DNA of 8,258 bases from Clostridiales bacterium. GTDB lineage: Bacteria > Bacillota > Clostridia > Caldicoprobacterales > UBA3941. A program made the translations under genes and the position numbers. The stretch's first letter is position 1; each line of letters starts with the position of its first letter. Below the pieces are notes generated by a model, which was not told where the DNA came from, searched no databases, and saw only the letters and a program-made list of their open reading frames with translations. Location of the stretch: assembly GCA_012522165.1 (NCBI GenBank), contig JAAYKZ010000031.1, forward strand, positions 1-8,258, given 5' to 3'. Positions 1 through 5,848 of this stretch are shown here, piece after piece.

Positions 1-894
1 GATAATAAGGGTAGACTCATGCTTGATGATCTGGAAAATAAGCTCCGAAAATATGGAGACAAGGTTGCCTTGGTAGCTATAACGGGCGCTTCCAATGTAA
101 CTGGATATATTAATCCCATACATAAAATTGCGGAAATGACGCATAGTCACGGTGCCAAATTATTGGTTGATGGAGCACAATTAGTACCCCATGTCCCCGT
201 AGATATGAAACCTTTCTATTCACCTGAACACATAGACTTCTTAACTTTCTCTGGCCATAAAATGTATGCACCCTTTGGCATAGGTGTTCTTATTGGTCCA
301 AAAGAGTTTTTTAAGTATGGAGCTCCAGAATTAACAGGGGGAGGCACGGTTAAGGCAGTTACCCATGACTTTGTTTGCTGGGCAGATTCACCTTATAAAG
401 AGGAAGCTGGAACCCCAAATCTCATGGGTGTGGTAGCCTTATCCACTGCCATAGACATTTTAACCTCTATAGGTATGGATCATATAGAAGCTTATGAAAG
501 AGTTTTGACCAAATATGCCATCAGTAAGATGATTTGCATACCAAATATAAAAATATATGGTGATATTGAGAATTTAGATAATCGCGTAGCTATTATTAGC
601 TTTAACATCAAGGATCTGCCCCATGGCTTGGTTGCTAGTGCCCTGTCATATGAAGCGGCCATATCTGTTCGCAGTGGCTGTTTTTGTGCACACCCATATA
701 TACAAAAACTTTTAGGCCTATCACCTGAGGAAATCCAAAAACAAATTAAAACTTTTAAATCCCCTTATGCTGGTATGGTTAGGGTTAGTTTTGGGCTCTA
801 CAATACCAAAGAGGAAATTGATATTCTGGTAGACAAACTCTGGGAAATTGCCCTCAATCCAAATGAATATAGGGATAAATACAGGCCGATCTAG
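1..894 (+). CDS. Class V aminotransferase / cysteine-desulfurase-like PLP enzyme (5'-truncated by window edge)
   Basis: PLP-dependent fold-type I enzyme of the SufS/Csd-like class V family, which typically removes sulfur from cysteine and passes it on as persulfide. The frame is open from base 1, so the ATG at 19 is internal; by comparison with full-length relatives of about 400 residues, roughly the first 130-140 are outside the window. Counting from the Met at 19, VDGAQ (50-54) holds the Asp that contacts the PLP ring nitrogen, SGHKMYAPFG (78-87) holds the Schiff-base lysine K81, and EAGTPN (129-134) is a family motif. VRSGCFCAHP (217-226) aligns with the RTGxHCAQP loop of SufS, making C223 the likely catalytic cysteine. 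The stop is TAG. The DsrE-like gene follows 110 bp downstream with no terminator between, so both probably share a transcript and C223 may hand sulfur to its partner (inference). The exact substrate cannot be told from sequence; other class V enzymes share the fold. Confidence 0.9.
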   Translation, partial: DNKGRLMLDDLENKLRKYGDKVALVAITGASNVTGYINPIHKIAEMTHSHGAKLLVDGAQLVPHVPVDMKPFYSPEHIDFLTFSGHKMYAPFGIGVLIGPKEFFKYGAPELTGGGTVKAVTHDFVCWADSPYKEEAGTPNLMGVVALSTAIDILTSIGMDHIEAYERVLTKYAISKMICIPNIKIYGDIENLDNRVAIISFNIKDLPHGLVASALSYEAAISVRSGCFCAHPYIQKLLGLSPEEIQKQIKTFKSPYAGMVRVSFGLYNTKEEIDILVDKLWEIALNPNEYRDKYRPI

Positions 895-942
895 TATTTA
901 CTTCTTTTTCATACTTTCCTATTTTCCGGACAAGATAACAAC

Positions 943-974
943 AGGGGAGGAAAATATTGAATCATCAACAGTAG
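943..974 (+). other. Second Shine-Dalgarno with a possible five-codon minimal ORF
   Basis: In the spacer between the class V gene and the DsrE-like gene, AGGGGAGG (943-950) is a strong ribosome binding site that belongs to neither gene. Six bases later a TTG (957) opens a frame of only five codons, TTG AAT CAT CAA CAG TAG, ending at 974. One base earlier an ATT (956) opens a different frame of 26 codons, hydrophilic and acidic, that ends at 1036 and overlaps the start of the DsrE-like gene. Neither peptide is recognised. It may be a decayed gene start, a translational leader, or a chance purine-rich stretch. Confidence 0.3.
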
Positions 975-985
975 AAGATGACAAC

Positions 986-993
986 AAAGGAGG
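986..993 (+). promoter_or_regulatory. Ribosome binding site of the DsrE-like gene
   Basis: AAAGGAGG ends 11 bases before the ATG at 1005. It is close to the ideal anti-16S sequence and fixes that ATG as the start. Confidence 0.8.
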
Positions 994-1004
994 AAATCTA
1001 GTTA

Positions 1005-1481
1005 ATGAACAAAAAGGTGAACCTACTTATGTTTAGCAGTGACTATGATAAAGCTTTGGCCGGCTTTATTCTTGCAAATAGCGCCAAGGATATTGGTTTA
1101 GATGTTACCATGTTCTTTGCTTTTTGGGGCATGCTTTTAATGAGACAGCCTGATAAAAGTCTGGAAAACGATAAAAGCTTCTATGAGAAAATATTTGGCT
1201 CCGTCATACCTGATGATCCAGAAACCCTACCTCTATCAAAAATGAACATGGGTGGCCTTGGTAAACAAATGCTTGTTAATATGATGAAAAATAAAAATGC
1301 TCCCCGGCTTATAGATCTTATCCAGGAAGCAAGAGATAATAAAGTGACATTCTTTGGATGTAAATTGTCAATGGATATAATGGGACTTAAGAAGGAGGAG
1401 CTCATTCCAGAGCTGCAAGTAGTTACAGCCCAGGATTATTTACGGGATGCCATTAGCTCCAATATGCAGTTGTTTATATAA
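1005..1481 (+). CDS. DsrE/DsrF/DrsH-like family protein (DsrE2-like sulfur carrier)
   Basis: Small cytoplasmic protein of 158 residues, full length for the DsrE2-type (DrsE_2) family, whose relatives bind or relay sulfane sulfur. The N-terminus (residues 5-45) has the beta strand/helix start seen in the family, with DYDKALAGFILANSA and then a hydrophobic strand ending in TMFFAFWG. The diagnostic C-terminal motif is FFGCKLSMDIMGLKKEEL (116-133), matching the family pattern CxMSMDxMGxKxEEL, with C119 as the conserved candidate persulfide cysteine. ATG 1005 is preceded by a strong AAAGGAGG. It follows a cysteine-desulfurase-like gene in the same orientation, which suggests the upstream enzyme supplies the sulfur (inference). 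It ends in TAA and overlaps the stop of the opposing transporter gene by 8 bp. No TusA-like gene, a common partner, is visible here. The family is clear; the acceptor of the sulfur is unknown. Confidence 0.88.
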   Translation: MNKKVNLLMFSSDYDKALAGFILANSAKDIGLDVTMFFAFWGMLLMRQPDKSLENDKSFYEKIFGSVIPDDPETLPLSKMNMGGLGKQMLVNMMKNKNAPRLIDLIQEARDNKVTFFGCKLSMDIMGLKKEELIPELQVVTAQDYLRDAISSNMQLFI

Positions 1482-2382
1482 ACATCATTATAAGAGGAAT
1501 AGTAACAATTGACAAAATAGTGGATAATGCCACACAACGGGAGGCTAATAGGGAGTTAGCCTCATATTTTTCTGCAAATATGACTGTATTAGCTGCTGCA
1601 GGCATGGCTACCAATACCACGCATATTCTAAGCAATTCCCTATCTGTCCCCATTAGAGTTAAAGCTAAAATGGCAATTAAAGGCATAATAATAAGTCTGA
1701 GTACAGTTCCATAATATACTTCAAAACCTGTAAAGACATCCTTTAAGTTGGTATTGGCTAATATAGCACCTATTATAAGCATAGATATTGGTGACGTCAT
1801 GCTTCCAACCATATCCAAGGTTTGAAGAAGGGGCTTTGGAAGTTCAATGGAAAATAAAAAAATAAACAAACCAATTACCACTGATACAATACCAGGGTTT
1901 ATCAAAGCTTTTATTACAGAACTTTGCCGACTTCCTTTACTAAATAGCATCACTCCATAGGTCCAAATGAAAATATTAAATACAGCAACATAAATAGAGC
2001 CATAAAAAACTCCTGTTTTCCCAAATAAGCCTTCCAAAACAGGAAATCCCATAAAGCCACAATTTGAAAAAACCAATATAAATTTCAGTACACTCTGTTT
2101 TTCGTAAGGATATTTAGCAAATAATAATTTCCCCAAAAATACTGCAAACAAGTGAGTTGCTATTGAGAAAGCAAAAACTATTCCTGCGTTTACCAACATA
2201 TCCGATGAAAACTTAAAATTAAAAGATGATATAACTAAAAAGGGGGAGGTAATGTATAAAAGCAACTCCGATAGTTTTTTTCTTGCATGGTCATCAATAA
2301 TGTTTTGCTTGGCTGCTATCATACCTACTATCATTGTAAGAAATAGTACAAATACCTGTTCTACTACTGGATTGTTTCCCAA
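1474..2382 (-). CDS. AEC family transporter (auxin efflux carrier-like permease)
   Basis: Integral membrane protein of 302 residues, usual for bacterial AEC permeases, which export or import organic acids and similar small anions. It is almost continuously hydrophobic, with about ten predicted membrane segments in two halves separated by a polar stretch near residues 148-158 (FSKGSRQSSVIKA). Family features include KKLSELLLYITSPFLV (35-50) after the first helix, SNCGFMGFPVLEGLFG (106-121) in the first half, INPGIVSVVIGLFIFL (161-176) opening the second, and MPAAANTVIFAEKYE (260-274) near the end. The start is TTG (2380-2382), chosen because AAGGAG (minus strand, 2391-2396) sits 8 bases upstream. 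It lies downstream of asnS in the same orientation, but the 196-bp gap with a palindrome suggests separate transcription. The substrate is unknown; malate, malonate or amino-acid-derived acids are all possible. Confidence 0.9.
   Translation of the reverse strand: MGNNPVVEQVFVLFLTMIVGMIAAKQNIIDDHARKKLSELLLYITSPFLVISSFNFKFSSDMLVNAGIVFAFSIATHLFAVFLGKLLFAKYPYEKQSVLKFILVFSNCGFMGFPVLEGLFGKTGVFYGSIYVAVFNIFIWTYGVMLFSKGSRQSSVIKALINPGIVSVVIGLFIFLFSIELPKPLLQTLDMVGSMTSPISMLIIGAILANTNLKDVFTGFEVYYGTVLRLIIMPLIAILALTLMGTDRELLRICVVLVAMPAAANTVIFAEKYEANSLLASRCVALSTILSIVTIPLIMMFI
1541..1571 (+). terminator. Rho-independent terminator for the DsrE-like gene, inside the opposing transporter gene
   Basis: GAGGCTAA (1541-1548) and TTAGCCTC (1556-1563) form a perfect 8-bp stem with a 7-base loop, followed by ATATTTTT (1564-1571). 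On the plus strand this has the shape of an intrinsic terminator 60 bp past the DsrE-like stop. It lies within codons for residues 273-281 of the AEC permease on the other strand, where the hairpin is not followed by a T-run, so it should act only on plus-strand transcripts. Confidence 0.55.
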
Positions 2383-2390
2383 TTCTATAT

Positions 2391-2396
2391 CTCCTT
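2391..2396 (-). promoter_or_regulatory. Ribosome binding site of the AEC transporter gene
   Basis: Minus-strand AAGGAG, 8 bases before TTG at 2382. It supports a TTG start, since there is no better-placed ATG. Confidence 0.7.
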
Positions 2397-2443
2397 ACTA
2401 TAATTAAATATATTTCATTTTTATTCCATTAATATGCATATAC

Positions 2444-2477
2444 AAGGAAAAATGGATTATATAATCCATTTTTCCTT
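2444..2477. repeat. Perfect 34-bp palindrome between asnS and the transporter gene
   Basis: The 17-base half AAGGAAAAATGGATTAT (2444-2460) is followed directly by its exact reverse complement (2461-2477), with no mismatch; symmetry stops at both ends (C opposite C). As RNA on the minus strand it would be a long AT-rich hairpin about 100 bases after the asnS stop, with UUUUU inside its 3' arm, so a terminator for asnS is the simplest reading. The lack of a T-run after the stem and its place some 60 bp before the transporter start also allow a DNA operator. Confidence 0.85.
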
Positions 2478-2578
2478 CAATCAATATCTCATTATAACCT
2501 TTTCTACTTTTTATTTTCAATTTGCAAACATCTATAACCTATATAGTGTAACCAGTTAATTATAGATCACCATATATC

Positions 2579-3970
2579 CTAAAATTCCGCTGATCTTACA
2601 GTTCTAGGGAAAGGAATTACGTCGCGGATGTTGCTCATTCCAGTCATATACATAATTGCTCTTTCAAATCCTAGTCCGTATCCAGCATGTTTAGTTCCCC
2701 CATATTTTCTAAGCTCTAGATACCACCAGTAATCTTCTTTTTTCATGCCTAACTCATCCATGCGCATCTCTAATACATCTAGTCGTTCTTCTCTCTGGCT
2801 GCCACCTATAATTTCACCTACACCAGGAACCAAGAGATCCATGGCTGCCACGGTCTTACCATCATCGTTTAACCTCATATAAAATGCCTTTATATCCTTA
2901 GGATAATCAGTTACAAATACTGGCTTTTTAAACACCTTTTCCGATAGGTAGCGCTCATGCTCAGTCTGTAAATCGCAGCCCCACTCTACAGGAAATTCAA
3001 ATTGCTGCCCTGATTTTTGCAAAATATCGATGGCTTCTGTATAGGTAATCCTTCCAAATTCTGAATTTACTATTAAATTGAGTCTGTCTAGAAGTCCCTT
3101 TTCTATAAACTTATTGAAGAACTCCATCTCTTCAGGCGCATTTTCTAAAACATAGGATATAATATATTTTAGCATGTCCTCTGCTAAAGCCATATTATCG
3201 TCTAAATCTGCAAAGGCCATCTCAGGCTCCAACATCCAAAACTCTGCGGCATGCCTTGGAGTATTTGAATTTTCCGCCCTAAAGGTGGGCCCAAAGGTGT
3301 ATATATTTCTAAAGGCATGGGCAAAGGCTTCACCTTCCAGCTGCCCACTTACTGTTAGATTTACTTTCTTGCCAAAGAAGTCATGAGAATAATCCACCTT
3401 GCCTGACTCGTCTAACACCAGGTTGTCTGCATCTAAAGTGGTAACCTTAAACATCTGTCCTGCCCCTTCTGCATCACTGCCAGTAATAATAGGGGTATGA
3501 ACATAAACGAAATTCCTCTCATTAAAGAACTTATGGATAGCATAAGCTGCTATTGAACGCACTCTAAAAACTGCAGAGAAAGTATTGCTTCTGGCCCTTA
3601 AGTGAGCAATCTCCCTTAAAAACTCAAAGGAATGTCTCTTTTTCTGCAAAGGATAATCTGGAGTAGAACCACCTTCTAGCACTACCTTAGTTGCCTTTAC
3701 TTCAAAGGGTTGCTTGGCCTCTGGGGTTAGAACCAGTTGTCCTTCTACTCTAATAGCAGACCCAACATTAAATTTAGATATCTCTTTAAAGTTGTCCAAA
3801 TTGTCCTCGTATACTATCTGAATATTCTTAAAGAAACTACCATCGTTTAACTCAATAAATCCAAATCTTTTTGATGCCCTTACTGTCCTAACCCATCCGG
3901 AAAGTGTAACCATTTTATCCTTAAATTTCTCAGCATCCCTGTATATCTCTTTAACCAGTGTGACACTCAT
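2579..3970 (-). CDS. asnS: Asparaginyl-tRNA synthetase
   Basis: Cytoplasmic class IIb aminoacyl-tRNA synthetase that charges tRNA-Asn with asparagine using ATP. At 463 residues it is full length for bacterial AsnRS. The N-terminal OB-fold anticodon-binding domain covers about residues 15-100 (VTLSGWVRTVRASKRFGFIELNDGS region), then the catalytic core begins near HLRARSNTFSAVFRVRS (123-139). Motif 2 is FRAENSNTPRHAAEFWMLEP (230-249), and motif 3 is GYGLGFERAIMYMTG (430-444), carrying the class II arginine. The RHAAEFWMLEPE version of motif 2 and the C-terminal FPRTVRSAEF tail favour AsnRS over the related AspRS and LysRS. ATG 3968-3970 has AAGGAGGAA (minus, 3976-3984) 5 bases upstream. It diverges from the methyltransferase gene; asnA is the next intact gene beyond that. 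No T-box leader is visible, although many clostridial asnS genes have one. Confidence 0.97.
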   Translation of the reverse strand: MSVTLVKEIYRDAEKFKDKMVTLSGWVRTVRASKRFGFIELNDGSFFKNIQIVYEDNLDNFKEISKFNVGSAIRVEGQLVLTPEAKQPFEVKATKVVLEGGSTPDYPLQKKRHSFEFLREIAHLRARSNTFSAVFRVRSIAAYAIHKFFNERNFVYVHTPIITGSDAEGAGQMFKVTTLDADNLVLDESGKVDYSHDFFGKKVNLTVSGQLEGEAFAHAFRNIYTFGPTFRAENSNTPRHAAEFWMLEPEMAFADLDDNMALAEDMLKYIISYVLENAPEEMEFFNKFIEKGLLDRLNLIVNSEFGRITYTEAIDILQKSGQQFEFPVEWGCDLQTEHERYLSEKVFKKPVFVTDYPKDIKAFYMRLNDDGKTVAAMDLLVPGVGEIIGGSQREERLDVLEMRMDELGMKKEDYWWYLELRKYGGTKHAGYGLGFERAIMYMTGMSNIRDVIPFPRTVRSAEF

Positions 3971-4046
3971 GAAACTTCCTCCTTATATTTTACCTTCCAA
4001 ACTTATGTAAGATTACAATCAAGATTCAAAATCTTTCATTTTTCAG

Positions 4047-4077
4047 ACTATAACCCTATTCTTTCATATCTTAACAA
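4047..4077 (-). promoter_or_regulatory. Possible asnS promoter
   Basis: On the minus strand TTGTTA (4077-4072) and TATAGT (4052-4047) resemble -35 and -10 elements. The 19-base spacer is longer than ideal. Initiation near 4040 would give a leader of about 70 bases. AT-rich DNA makes chance matches likely. Confidence 0.3.
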
Positions 4078-4163
4078 AAAGCCATGATTTTGTCTACTTA
4101 TTGCATGTAAAATCTCATATAATATATGATATTAACATGATGGGCTAGTTCAATAACATATAC

Positions 4164-4214
4164 ATAATGGCTATTGAACGTTCATTCCAACACTAATTTA
4201 TCAATAGCCCTTAT
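4164..4214. repeat. Inverted repeat 1 (14-bp stem with one mismatch)
   Basis: GGCTATTGA (4169-4177) pairs perfectly with TCAATAGCC (4201-4209). After one mismatch, ATAA (4164-4167) pairs with TTAT (4211-4214). The loop is 23 bases. It sits upstream of the rsmF promoter, so it is not in that mRNA; it could be in a long asnS leader or act as DNA. Confidence 0.65.
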
Positions 4215-4238
4215 AATGATGGGTATGAACTTTTGGAC

Positions 4239-4310
4239 TAGCACTACATATTGATATTAAAATATAACATTGGTTCATTGATATCAATATGTGGATATTA
4301 ATATGTGCTA
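4239..4310. repeat. Inverted repeat 2 with a nested alternative outer stem
   Basis: CATATTGATAT (4247-4257) and ATATCAATATG (4281-4291) are exact reverse complements around a 23-base loop. Pairing extends outward through A4246-T4292, T4245-G4293 (wobble) and C4244-G4294. A second copy of the right arm, GATATTAATATG (4294-4305), and GTGCTA (4305-4310) can instead pair with the left arm and TAGCAC (4239-4244), so two mutually exclusive stems are possible. Confidence 0.6.
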
Positions 4311-4321
4311 TGAGAAGTGTA

Positions 4322-4330
4322 TGCTATAAT
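4322..4330 (+). promoter_or_regulatory. Extended -10 promoter of the rsmF-like gene
   Basis: TGCTATAAT is a perfect TATAAT (4325-4330) with a TGn extension. No good -35 is found 17 bases upstream, as is common for extended -10 promoters. Initiation near 4337 would leave a leader of only about 14 bases with AAGGTG (4340-4345) 5 bases before the ATG. Confidence 0.6.
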
Positions 4331-4350
4331 AAGTAAAACAAGGTGATAAT

Positions 4351-5763
4351 ATGACCAAACTACCAATTGATTTTACCAAAAAGATGGAAAGCTTATTAGG
4401 CTCTGAGTACCATGACTTTATAAAAAGCTATGAAAAGCCTAAGGCTTCGGCCTTACGAGTTAATTCATTAAAAATTGATCAGCAAAAATTTCTATCTCTT
4501 TGCCAATTCAATCTGGAACCAGTTCCATGGACCCAGGATGGTTTCTATTATTGTCCTGTCGATGAACCTGGCAAACATCCCTACCATGAAGCTGGCCTAT
4601 ACTATATTCAAGAACCTAGTGCCATGGCAGTGGCGCCTTTATTGGATCCACAACCAGGTGAAAGGGTATTGGATCTTTGTGCTGCCCCGGGAGGTAAATC
4701 TACCCATATAGCTGCGGCCATGAAAAATACAGGGCTTCTAATATCCAATGAAATTCATCCCTCAAGGGCAAAGGTACTATCCCAAAATATAGAGAGGATG
4801 GGAATAAAAAATGCCATAGTTACCAATGAAACACCTGCTAACCTAGCCCAGAGGTTTGAAGGCTTCTTTCATCGCATACTGGGGGATGCACCTTGTACTG
4901 GAGAAGGTATGTTTCGATAGAATCCTCAAGCCTGTGATGAGTGGAGCCTCGACAATGTAGTTATGTGTGCTGCTAGACAAATGGACATTTTAGAGGATGC
5001 CCAGAAGATGCTTGCGCCAGGAGGAATTTTGGTATATTCCACATGTACCTTCTCACCAGAAGAAAATGAACAGGTTATAGAAAAGTTTTTGAAAAAATAC
5101 AGTGATTTTGAACTAGTAGAGAGCCCTATGATCCATCCAGCTTTCAACAGAGGAACAATTCAATGGACTAATAACCAGGAAGCCCATATAAATCGTACCA
5201 TTAGGTTATGGCCCCATAAGCTAAAAGGAGAGGGGCATTTTATAGCCATAATGAAAAAAGCTAACAAGGCAGATATAGACAAGCATGAATTTGTCCCAAC
5301 TGCTAAATCGCTATTTGCTGAAAAGATAAAAAAACTAATTCCTACCAAGGAGGATATCAAATATTACCTAGAATTCTGTGAACAATACTTAAATATTGTT
5401 CCAAGCGAAAACCTTATAAAATTTGGACAGCAGCTGTATATCCTTCCTTCTGCTGATATTGCTGGCCTAGACGGCTTAAGAATAGTAAGGCCGGGCCTAC
5501 ATTTGGGCACCCTAATGAAAAAAAGATTTGAACCTTCCCATGCTTTAGCTCTCTTTTTGGGAGCCCAGGATGTGAAACAGAGTATATCCTTTGGAGCATC
5601 TTCTCCTGCCATAGAGGCTTATTTAAAAGGAGATACAATATCAATTTCAAATGACTATAGAGGCTGGGTTCTAGTTATGGTAGAGGGCTACTCCCTCGGC
5701 TGGGCAAAAGCATCAAATGGAATGCTCAAAAATCATTATCCTAAAGGTCTTAGATGGCATTAG
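4351..5763 (+). pseudogene. rsmF: RsmF/NOP2-Sun family 16S rRNA cytosine-C5 methyltransferase, interrupted by an in-frame TAG
   Basis: S-adenosylmethionine-dependent rRNA m5C methyltransferase (RsmF/RsmB-NOP2-Sun family), 470 codons if read through. The N-terminal RNA-binding part is followed by the SAM motif LDLCAAPGGKS (107-117), motif IV DAPCTGEGMFR (179-189, C182), motif VI STCTFSPEEN (C232, counting through the stop), and a C-terminal RsmF-type domain ending GWAKASNGMLKNHYPKGLRW. The TAG at 4918-4920 replaces codon 190, where relatives usually have Lys in GEGMFRK. The two halves (4351-4920 and 4963-5763) are in one frame and the rest is intact, so this is a single base change, not decay. 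The 189-residue product has the SAM site but lacks the catalytic motif VI cysteine. ATG 4963 lacks a ribosome binding site, so a separate second protein is unlikely. A recent nonsense mutation, a sequencing error or suppression would all fit. Subfamily assignment is moderately sure. Confidence 0.85.
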
Positions 5764-5805
5764 TCAGAATATATGCAAAAAATACTGGAGTTTACTTGCT
5801 AATAG

Positions 5806-5814
5806 TGTTATAAT
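5806..5814 (+). promoter_or_regulatory. Extended -10 promoter of asnA
   Basis: TGTTATAAT carries a perfect TATAAT (5809-5814) with a TGn extension, 35 bp before the asnA ATG. The -35 region (around 5786-5791) is poor. The layout matches the promoter of the upstream methyltransferase gene. Initiation near 5821 gives a leader of under 30 bases, leaving no room for a riboswitch. Confidence 0.55.
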
Positions 5815-5831
5815 CTAAGCTATAAATTTCT

Positions 5832-5838
5832 AGGGGGT
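5832..5838 (+). promoter_or_regulatory. Ribosome binding site of asnA
   Basis: AGGGGGT, 10 bases before ATG 5849. It is a slightly imperfect match to AGGAGGT with good spacing, and it fixes the start. Confidence 0.6.
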
Positions 5839-5848
5839 TCATACTTTC

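Larger units (their letters stand above)
3971..4350. other. Divergent intergenic region between asnS and the rsmF-like gene
   Basis: This 380-bp stretch holds no credible gene. The part next to asnS (3971-4080) holds its ribosome binding site, a possible minus-strand promoter, and a small 6-bp hairpin AAGATT/AATCTT (4021-4026/4030-4035). The middle (4137-4310) holds two strong inverted repeats and longer-range complementarity. The right end holds the extended -10 promoter and ribosome binding site of the methyltransferase gene. No T-box consensus (AGGGTGG) occurs on either strand. Confidence 0.8.

Noticed and set aside
848..955. 5' part of a 62-codon plus-strand reading frame starting at 848
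   Set aside because: It starts inside the class V gene in another frame with no ribosome binding site. Only the part after 943 has a translation signal and is reported separately.
1181..1405. 74-codon minus-strand reading frame
   Set aside because: It lies wholly inside the DsrE-like gene on the opposite strand, with no recognisable domain or ribosome binding site.
1398..1413. Terminator for the AEC transporter gene (AGCTC/GAGCT stem)
   Set aside because: A 5-bp stem without a T-run on the minus strand, inside the DsrE-like coding sequence, is too weak to call.
4011..4035. Small hairpins GATT/AATC and AAGATT/AATCTT in the asnS leader
   Set aside because: The stems are too short and AT-rich to be stable, and no terminator or attenuator arrangement follows.
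4142..4210. Miniature transposable element bounded by GGGCTA...TAGCCC
   Set aside because: The terminal repeats are only 6 bases and the flanks show no clear target duplication; the stem alone explains the symmetry.
3971..4350. T-box riboswitch controlling asnS
   Set aside because: The conserved AGGGTGG box and a following antiterminator/terminator pair are absent on the minus strand.
4918..4920. Pyrrolysine or general UAG recoding
   Set aside because: TAG terminates several other genes in the window at normal protein ends, no pyl genes are visible, and the position is an ordinary Lys in the family. Left open only as a check under the amber finding.
4963..5763. A separate 266-residue gene starting at ATG 4963
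   Set aside because: It is in the same frame as the upstream half, lacks a ribosome binding site, and begins in the middle of a conserved methyltransferase domain, so it is the second half of one broken gene.
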